12,078 nucleotides of DNA. It comes from Chryseobacterium sp. Lineage in GTDB: Bacteria > Bacteroidota > Bacteroidia > Flavobacteriales > Weeksellaceae. A program made the translations under genes and the position numbers. Positions within the stretch are counted from its first letter, which is position 1. Every line of letters starts with the position of its first letter. Location: NCBI GenBank assembly GCA_003852805.1, contig RDDY01000058.1:1-12078 (forward strand), read 5' to 3'. This document shows, piece after piece, positions 1 through 6,300 of this stretch. A model generated the notes under the pieces. It made no database searches, was not told the origin of the DNA, and was given only the letters and a program-made list of their open reading frames with translations.

Positions 1-363
1 GAGCGCAACGAGATCAACAACTTTGTACGCGAAAGCCCCGAGAATAAAATGATCGTCATTTCCGACGGCGATGTGGCGAAGAACAATGTGGTCAAAGGCG
101 AGCCGACGCCTTTGGGTTTTGACCTGTTGACGGGTTACCTCTACGGCAACGAGCAGTTTTTGCGCAACTCTTTGGATTATCTGCTGGACGATGCACAACT
201 GATGACTCTGCGTGACCGCAGTGCACCTCTGCGCCTGCTGGACAGACAGCCGGCCGAAGAGCGGCGCGGTTACTTCCGTTGGCTCAATCTCCTCGCTCCC
301 CTGCTCGTCTGTGTTGCAGGTGCCACGCTGTTCTTTTATTTGCGGAAAAGAAAATTCGGCTGA
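1..363 (+). CDS. gldG: Gliding-motility ABC transporter substrate-binding protein GldG, C-terminal part (5' end cut by window edge)
   Basis: The reading frame is open from base 1, so the gene begins upstream; the Met codon at 49 is internal. The visible 120 residues contain the typical end of GldG: a VISDGD strand, the PTPLGFD...GNEQFL stretch, NSLDYLLDD, then one C-terminal membrane helix (about 280-345) and a basic tail RKRKFG. In Flavobacterium-type gliders, GldG works with GldF and GldA as an ABC-type complex needed for gliding and is fused to a membrane anchor, which matches this layout. gldF would be expected just upstream, outside the window. The gene ends at a hairpin shared with the convergent ArsC-like gene. 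The family call rests on recalled GldG C-termini, and I am fairly sure of it. Confidence 0.88.
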   Translation, partial: ERNEINNFVRESPENKMIVISDGDVAKNNVVKGEPTPLGFDLLTGYLYGNEQFLRNSLDYLLDDAQLMTLRDRSAPLRLLDRQPAEERRGYFRWLNLLAPLLVCVAGATLFFYLRKRKFG

Positions 364-399
364 TGCATTGGCATTCTTGTCCGTTCTACCTTAAAACAA

Positions 400-420
400 A
401 AACCGCCTTTACAGCGGTTT
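400..420. terminator. Bidirectional rho-independent terminator between gldG and the ArsC-like gene
   Basis: A 7-bp perfect stem AAACCGC/GCGGTTT encloses the 7-nt loop CTTTACA. It is flanked by T-rich sequence on the plus strand (GTTTATT) and by a better T run on the minus strand (TTGTTTT). It sits 37 bases after the gldG stop and 3 bases after the stop of the convergent minus-strand gene, so it can end both transcripts. Confidence 0.75.
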
Positions 421-422
421 GT

Positions 423-767
423 TTATTCTACGAAAAGCTTGGCGTTCTCCAACGGTCGACCGATCATCGCAAACTCTTTCTTGACCAAAATCGGCCGTTG
501 CATAAACTGCGGCTCGGTTTCCAAAATCTTCATCGCCTGCTCGTCGCTTACGGTACCTTTGCCGTATTTCGCAATGAATGCTTTGTCGTGCGTGCGCAGA
601 AGTTGGCTCGGCGTCATGTTGAGCTTTTTCAGCAGTGTCAAGATTTCTATATGCGAGAGAGGATCGGCAATGATGTCGATGATCTCAAACTTGATATTGT
701 TTTCATCCAGGAATTCCAATATAGCCTTGGACTTGGAACAGCTGTTATTGTGAAGCACCCGAATCAT
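423..767 (-). CDS. ArsC/Spx-family thioredoxin-fold protein, arsenate reductase-like
   Basis: This 114-residue protein has the usual length for the ArsC/YffB/Spx family. The N-terminus carries a beta strand followed by HNNSCSKSK, placing the single redox Cys at residue 10, where glutaredoxin-linked arsenate reductases have HNPxCxxSR. The three arginines that bind the oxyanion in plasmid R773 ArsC have plausible counterparts: R58 (LLRT), R91 (QRPIL) and R104 (IGRP). So it could be a true arsenate reductase, but no arsR, acr3 or arsB is nearby, and many chromosomal relatives have unknown substrates. The ATG start is the only sensible one. It follows the deoxynucleoside kinase after a 56-base AT-rich gap and may be co-transcribed or have its own weak promoter there. 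Confidence 0.85.
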   Translation of the reverse strand: MIRVLHNNSCSKSKAILEFLDENNIKFEIIDIIADPLSHIEILTLLKKLNMTPSQLLRTHDKAFIAKYGKGTVSDEQAMKILETEPQFMQRPILVKKEFAMIGRPLENAKLFVE

Positions 768-823
768 GATTATGTTTATTTAATTCTTAAAATTACAACA
801 AATTTTTGAAACATTCTCAATAA

Positions 824-1438
824 TCAAAACAAGCCGTTCAGTTCTACATCTATGCGCTCCAAAATATAGCCGAAGTCCTCGGGCCGTTCTACAAAATCCA
901 AATTATTGACGTCTATAATCAGCAGCTTGCCCTCGTCATAACTGTCGATCCATTGGTCATATTTGTCATTGAGCTTCGACAAGTAATCAATGCTAATGCC
1001 GGTTTCATAATCTCGGCCTCTTTTTGCAATCTGCCCCACAAGCTTCGGGATGTCGGCCTTCAGATAAATCAACAAATCGGGTGGCGCCACAAAGTCTTTC
1101 ATCAGCTCGAACAACGACAGATAGTTGCTGTAATCGCGCTCCGTCAGATGCCCCATATCGCTCAGGTTTTTGGCAAAGATGTGGGCGTCTTCATAAATGG
1201 TTCGGTCCTGAATGATGTTTTTTCCGCTGTCGCGGATTTCTTTGATTTGACGGAATCTGCTGCCTAAAAAATAGATTTGCAGATTAAAAGCCCATTTGGC
1301 CATGTCGTGGTAGAAATCGTCCAAATAAGGATTGTGGTCTACGTCCTCAAACTGACATTCCCAACCGTAATGCTTGGACAACATGGTGGTCAGCGTGGTT
1401 TTTCCGGCCCCGATGTTACCGGTAACAGCAATATGCAT
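824..1438 (-). CDS. Deoxynucleoside kinase (dNK/dGK family)
   Basis: This 204-residue cytosolic kinase should phosphorylate deoxynucleosides using ATP or another NTP, feeding the salvage pathway for DNA precursors. Visible motifs are the P-loop GNIGAGKT at 7-14, an acidic substrate-side motif EDVDHNPYL at 31-39, the DRT variant of the DRS motif at 78-80 followed by IYED, PPDLLIYL at 119-126, and an arginine-rich lid KRGRDYE at 139-145. Length and motif order match the monophyletic bacterial dAK/dGK and Drosophila dNK family. Substrate preference (dA, dG or broad) cannot be read from sequence alone. The ATG start lies directly before the P-loop strand. It is 57 bases after the propeller-like gene on the same strand. 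Confidence 0.92.
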   Translation of the reverse strand: MHIAVTGNIGAGKTTLTTMLSKHYGWECQFEDVDHNPYLDDFYHDMAKWAFNLQIYFLGSRFRQIKEIRDSGKNIIQDRTIYEDAHIFAKNLSDMGHLTERDYSNYLSLFELMKDFVAPPDLLIYLKADIPKLVGQIAKRGRDYETGISIDYLSKLNDKYDQWIDSYDEGKLLIIDVNNLDFVERPEDFGYILERIDVELNGLF

Positions 1439-1495
1439 AGAAATAAAGTATTGATTTTCCGCTTTGGAACGACTGCGGATTGCGTCGGTAAGCGG

Positions 1496-2287
1496 TTATT
1501 TTTTTACGGGGTAAAGATAAAGTTTGTTGCCAACGATGGCAACCCAAAAACGGGTATTGAGCGCCAGCGCGAGTGCACCCGGTTTTTCGAACACGGCAGT
1601 CATTGTCCCGTCCTCCTCGATGCGGAAGGCTTTGTCGGAACTCAAAGCATAGACGGCGTTGTTTCTTAATTCGAGGCGCTGCAATGCCGTGGCCTGCGCT
1701 GTCGATAACAAGCGTCCGCTTCTGCTGTAAGTTTCTACGGCCGAAGTGCGAGCAATATAGATTTTGTCCTTCCGGGCTACCATATCGACAATGCCGTCGT
1801 AATCCGTTTCAAGAACCACCGAACTCACTATTTTGCCACGTCGAATATCGTAGCGCAGGAGCCGTCTGCCGGTTTCCTCCAACAGCCGGACGTATTCTTG
1901 GTCTTCTACATAGGCCGCGACTATGAAGCCGAACTTTTCCGCCAGATTTACGGCGGGTTGAATATCGTTCAGATTTTGATCCACAAAGCGGAGCTGCTGT
2001 GCGTTTGCGGAGAACAATACGATATTTAGAGGATTCCGCACAGACTGAACCCGAAACGGCCGAGCGGGCATCAGCTCAGCCGTAATCTTACCCGACGAAT
2101 CGGTTTTTACGAAGCGCAGATTCCGCAGATCGTTGTAATAAAAATTGCCATAATCGTCCGCGAGGAACTGCATGTTCTTCAGTCGGAGGCTGTCAAAAGG
2201 CACAATGTTCTGCGCTGCTGTTTTCTCCGAGAAAAACAGCAGTACCAAACAAATGATTGATAGAAATCTATTTGACTTTGATCTCAT
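1496..2287 (-). CDS. Exported protein of unknown function, propeller-like
   Basis: I do not recognise a named family. I chose the ATG at 2287, giving 263 residues, because it is followed by a clear signal peptide: basic RSKSNR, a hydrophobic core FLSIICLVLLFF, and a TAA site with predicted cleavage after A25. The next residue is Gln (Q26). A start 18 codons further upstream (2341) would put a non-hydrophobic leader before the signal peptide and lengthen the overlap with the cyclase. The mature part is a run of short beta-rich segments of the type LADDYGNFYY, LRFVD, YDIRRGKIV, YIARTSAVETYSRSGRLLS, AVYALSSDKAFRI, suggesting a small beta-propeller; no catalytic motif is evident. It overlaps the glutaminyl cyclase by 20 bases, so the two are probably translationally coupled and may work together in the periplasm. 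Confidence 0.8.
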   Translation of the reverse strand: MRSKSNRFLSIICLVLLFFSEKTAAQNIVPFDSLRLKNMQFLADDYGNFYYNDLRNLRFVKTDSSGKITAELMPARPFRVQSVRNPLNIVLFSANAQQLRFVDQNLNDIQPAVNLAEKFGFIVAAYVEDQEYVRLLEETGRRLLRYDIRRGKIVSSVVLETDYDGIVDMVARKDKIYIARTSAVETYSRSGRLLSTAQATALQRLELRNNAVYALSSDKAFRIEEDGTMTAVFEKPGALALALNTRFWVAIVGNKLYLYPVKK

Positions 2288-3290
2288 AAATCGTCGGCCA
2301 GTTTTTGCCGGTGACCAACATATTCTCACCGCGGAAGGCAATGCCGTTCAAGACATCATCGGCGCCTTTGGTGTGCTTTTGTGCTAACGGAGTAAGATCG
2401 ATCCTGGCGGTCACTTCGCCCGTGCGAGGATCTATTTTCAGAATTTGCGCGGTCTGCCATACGTTGGCGTAGATAAAGCCGTTGTGGTATTCCAGTTCGT
2501 TCAGTTTATCGAAAATATTTTCGTGTCCGGCCACGCTGATGTAGCGTTGCATCTTGGAAGGATCGGCAGGATCCAAGAAATAGATATTCTTGGTGCCGTC
2601 GGAGGCAATCAGGCTTTTGCCGTCGGTGGTAAGTCCCCAACCTTCCATCATGCTCGGCGGATAAGGAAATTCCCCCACAAGCGACAGATCTGATTTGTTG
2701 TAGATAAAACCTTTTTTGTTTTGCCATGTCAATTGGTACACCTTATCGCCCAATACGGTACTGCCCTCGCTGAAAACCTCTTGTGGCTGGCGTGTCTCGG
2801 CAATGGGCGTTGTCGACCCCAGCGTATACTTAACGATTCTGGAACTTCCGTTCTGACCGTCGGACTCATATATGGTATTTCCTTCCAACTGAAAACCCTG
2901 TGTGAAGCTTTCTACGCTGTGCGGATATTCGGCCACGATTTCATAAGACAGAACGGCCTCGGGCTTTGACGCAAAAACATTGATGGTAGCGTCCTGCCGA
3001 AGAATCTCGCCGTTTTTCTTTTTGATGATGAAGGTAAGATCGTTGTCTCCCAACTTAAAATGTTGCGGATCAACGGTAAGCGAGCTTGTCTCGGCATCGC
3101 CAAAACTGATGGATACGCTCTCGGCATTGTCGGTTACTTCCTTCGGCAGACTGATGGCCTCGCCAAATCGATATCCTTTCTCCATCATGGTTGCATTGTG
3201 ATCTTGAAGACTGCTGATGATTTCTTTGTCTTTATTGCACGCCATCAAAACGGTGACGGCCAGAAAACCCGCCAGAACACTTTTTTTCAT
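2268..3290 (-). CDS. Glutaminyl-peptide cyclotransferase, plant-type, lipoprotein
   Basis: This 340-residue protein should convert N-terminal Gln of exported proteins to pyroglutamate. It begins with a lipoprotein signal peptide and lipobox VLMAC (Cys18), so it acts on the periplasmic face of a membrane. Residues about 30-110 are an extra beta-rich, Ig-like stretch seen in many Bacteroidetes versions. The propeller catalytic domain (PF05096 type) follows, with family hallmarks SFTQGFQLEGNTIYESDGQ at 128-146, YQLTWQNKKGF at 185-195, MEGWGLTTDGKSLIASDGT at 215-233, LNELEY at 263-268, IYANVW at 273-278 and VLNGIAF at 313-319. It is first in a minus-strand series and overlaps the next gene by 20 bases. 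A TAnnTTTG box lies just upstream. In Bacteroidetes such cyclases are thought to act widely on signal peptidase I products that start with Gln. Confidence 0.93.
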   Translation of the reverse strand: MKKSVLAGFLAVTVLMACNKDKEIISSLQDHNATMMEKGYRFGEAISLPKEVTDNAESVSISFGDAETSSLTVDPQHFKLGDNDLTFIIKKKNGEILRQDATINVFASKPEAVLSYEIVAEYPHSVESFTQGFQLEGNTIYESDGQNGSSRIVKYTLGSTTPIAETRQPQEVFSEGSTVLGDKVYQLTWQNKKGFIYNKSDLSLVGEFPYPPSMMEGWGLTTDGKSLIASDGTKNIYFLDPADPSKMQRYISVAGHENIFDKLNELEYHNGFIYANVWQTAQILKIDPRTGEVTARIDLTPLAQKHTKGADDVLNGIAFRGENMLVTGKNWPTIYEIKVK

Positions 3291-3306
3291 CGATACTAAA
3301 TTTCCT

Positions 3307-3314
3307 CAAAAATA
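3307..3314 (-). promoter_or_regulatory. Putative Bacteroidetes -7 box upstream of the glutaminyl cyclase
   Basis: On the minus strand this reads TATTTTTG, an exact fit to the TAnnTTTG box of Bacteroidetes primary sigma promoters, 16 bases before the ATG. The leader would be about 10 bases long. I do not see a convincing TTG-type -33 box about 20 bases further upstream, which lowers confidence. Confidence 0.4.
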
Positions 3315-3361
3315 CGATATTCCTCCTTCCTACGGTTTAATCGACTTTGTTCCATCGGTTG

Positions 3362-3389
3362 CAAAGAAAAACCGCTCTTTCAAGCGGTT
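3362..3389 (-). terminator. Rho-independent terminator of the alpha-2-macroglobulin gene
   Basis: Seven bases past the stop codon, minus-strand sequence forms a perfect 7-bp stem AACCGCT/AGCGGTT (3370-3376 and 3383-3389) with a 6-nt loop. A T tract TTTTTCTTT follows, a textbook terminator. Its stem closely resembles the gldG/ArsC terminator at 400-420. It separates the macroglobulin from the downstream cyclase series, which therefore likely has its own promoter. Confidence 0.8.
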
Positions 3390-3395
3390 CGGTTT

Positions 3396-6300
3396 TTATT
3401 GCGTTATCCGGACGGTACTGCCCACTGTATGCGAATTCATCTGTGGCGCGTAGTAATTCTGCAAAGTAGAAATACCGTTGCTGAAAGTGCCTGCCGCATT
3501 GCAGATCAAGTCGTACTCAAACACATACCGTCCTTTCGGCATCTGCCGGATGTAGAAATTGGTGGAAGCATCTTTGGTGCTTTGGTAATATCCCAAACCG
3601 TTTTTCCACTGGTAACCCGACAGAACATCCAGCGGCTCAAAACCTGCTGCGCGCATGTCTTTAAGGTGCACGAACTCCATATTCCTGTCGGTATTCAGAA
3701 TCATTCTGACGGTCACGCGGTCACCCACCTTCAAAGGCGTTGACGGCGTTATCTTCTGCAACTGCTCGCCGTTCTCTGTTTTGACTTTGCGGTATAGTTC
3801 CTTGGTAATGGAAACATAAGTTTCCGAAGATTTTATCTTATCCAAATCTTCATAATATTGCCAGAACAGTCCGCCCTGCACAATGCCGGGGCCATCTTTT
3901 TTGACCGTTAGCCTGGCCAAGGATTTGTCGATTTTATCGGAAGCCACAGTCTCTTTGATATAGCCTGTACCCCTCACCCCTGCTTTCTCCATAGGAGAGG
4001 GAGCTGATTCCGTTCCGGCTACGCCGTCAACCCGTTTCCCGGCCCAAGTGATTTCCGCCTTGTCGCTTTCGGGCGCTGTCCAAGATTTCCCCGAACTCAG
4101 CAGCGTAAAAATCACTTCTGCGGTGGACCGCGATGTGGGCCAAGAGCTTACTTCTTTTTGAGTGACGAGCCATATTTTCAACTCCTCTATAAAGTTTTCG
4201 TCCTGCGGCTGCAACTTAGAAAATGCTTCCACAGCGCCGGCATGGTTGACCGTCTTGGTGGAATACCAACCCCAATCGTTCAAGTTTTGTTTCCAGTACG
4301 CGCCTTGGGTTTCGGACTGAACCGCAGTTTCTTTAAGGTAGCGGACAAGCCTTGCCGAAACTTCTTTTTGGCTATATGCGTCAAACAACAAGGCCGCACG
4401 GTGAAGGCCGAAGAAAGTAAAGTCTCGGATGTCTGCCCTTTTCGCGGCAGCCATGACCGAGGATTTCAAAGCAGTACCGTTGTTGGTCAGTGGCGCTTGT
4501 TTTTCCCAGTATCGGCGTGTGTCTAAATAATCCAACGCATAGTTGCTCCACGGACGATCTTTCTTCACATCCCAATGGCGGTTTAACTCTGTATCGACGT
4601 AAGAAATCAACTTTGTCGTCAGTTGCTTTTGCGCACTCGATGTATAGTCTGCCGTATCACCCTTCAACCATTCGTTCAGTTTGCCCAGCTGTTTCAAGAT
4701 GTAGAGCGACACCGAGTAACTGCTTGGGTAACCCGGATACCAGCTGAAGCCGCCATCGGGGTTTTGCAGTTTTTGCAATTCTTGCCAGTCGGACTGCATC
4801 TCAATGCGCATATTGTTCAGATCAAACAAGCGTGCCACTTTCTGCATTTGTTCATTTTCACTTTGGCTGTCCAAAACCCACGGCGTTTCTTCCAAAAGGA
4901 TTTGCTTTAACTCTTGGCTTTTTTCCAGGTTTGAGGCCAACAATCCTTTCTTGTTGTATTCGTCAAAGACGGCTTTGATGCGCGGGTTGGCCTTTATGAT
5001 TTCACTCGCCAATACATCTGCGAACCATTTATTGAAGATCACATCTGCCGACGAATTTGCATCGGCTTTCAAACTCGGCAGCGCAAAGATGACGTCCCAA
5101 ATCGGGTTGGTGGTCAGTTCCAAAGAGGTGCGAACATTGGTTACTGTTGACGAGTTGTTGTTCAATAAATTATCGAGGGTAAAAGTCTTGGTTTGACCTT
5201 CTTTCACAAAAACAGGCACGGCATCGGTCACCAACACTCGGTTGGGCAGAATGGCGATGGCCTGCTGCTCGCCGTCGGAGAAGTTGCCCGCCGTGGCCAC
5301 CACTTTCAAAATTACCGATGACAAGTTTTTCGGCGCTTTGAGTTGCCAACTTACCGATGTTCCGGATTGCGGATTCAGACCAAAGCTTTGAGTTGTTTGT
5401 CCGACCTCAAAACGCTCCGTAACATCCGCCATAGTGGTGGCGTCCAAAATCTGCAACATTGCCCTGCCCTGCAAGGCGCGGTCTGCCAAGCTGCTCAGTT
5501 TCGACTGGAAAACAATTTGATCTCCCTCGCGCAGAAAACGCGGATAGTTGGGTGTCACAGAGAACTCTTTCTGCGTTACCACTTGTTTTTCCAGCACGGC
5601 CGCACGTGCATCTTTCGTATGCGCCAAGAACATCAGCTTCCATCGTGTCAGCGCCTCGGGTGAAGTGAATTCAAACTCTACATTTCCGTCTTTATCCGTT
5701 TTCAGGTTCGGATAGAAAAATGCAGTTTCGTTCAGGTTTTGTCTGACGGGGATTTTCTCGAGGCTTTCCGGCGCAGCTTCCGTTCTGGGAGCCGCCGTTG
5801 GCGCGGGTACAGTTTTATTGGCATAGCCTTGAACAACTACTTCTTCCAGACCGGCTGCACGGCTCGAAGTTACCTCCGCTGCCATCATTTTTCTGAAAGC
5901 ATATTTGCGCCCCCCACCGTACAGCAGACTATTATCCATCCAATCAAAGCTCAGCGGAACAATCGCCTGTTCTTCCAGCAGTTGCATACGGCGCGCATAG
6001 TATTCGGACTGTAAAGACCGGTCAATTCCGTAACCGCGGATAGAATACGGCCGGGTGTACAACTTCGACCAGTTGAAACGGTTGGCCACAAATTGGTCGA
6101 GCGATTGGTCGTACATATTGGCCAACACTTCGGCATTTACCTTTTCCTTATCGTCGCCCAAAACTTTCACCGACCATTTTTCTTTGGCGCCCGGCTCTAT
6201 CCTGTCGCGGAAAGTCACCGTCTCGATGCGCAACGGTTTCCGGGCACTTTCTATCTCAATGACAATCCGGCGGGTCTCGACATCGTTAAAGGCTGCAAGT

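Noticed and set aside
423..767. Arsenic-resistance operon
   Set aside because: Only the ArsC-like gene is present; no arsR, arsB, acr3 or arsM lies near it, so an operon call is unsupported.
768..823. Promoter of the ArsC-like gene
   Set aside because: The AT-rich gap has a TTTG at a suitable -33 place on the minus strand, but the expected -7 position reads TAAACATA, a poor match to TAnnTTTG, so I do not call it.
1439..1495. Terminator between the propeller-like gene and the deoxynucleoside kinase
   Set aside because: CCGC/GCGG pairs can be drawn, but the loop is large and no T run follows.
2288..2341. Longer N-terminus for the propeller-like protein (start at 2341)
   Set aside because: It would place 18 non-hydrophobic residues before a clear signal peptide and extend the overlap with the cyclase to 74 bases.
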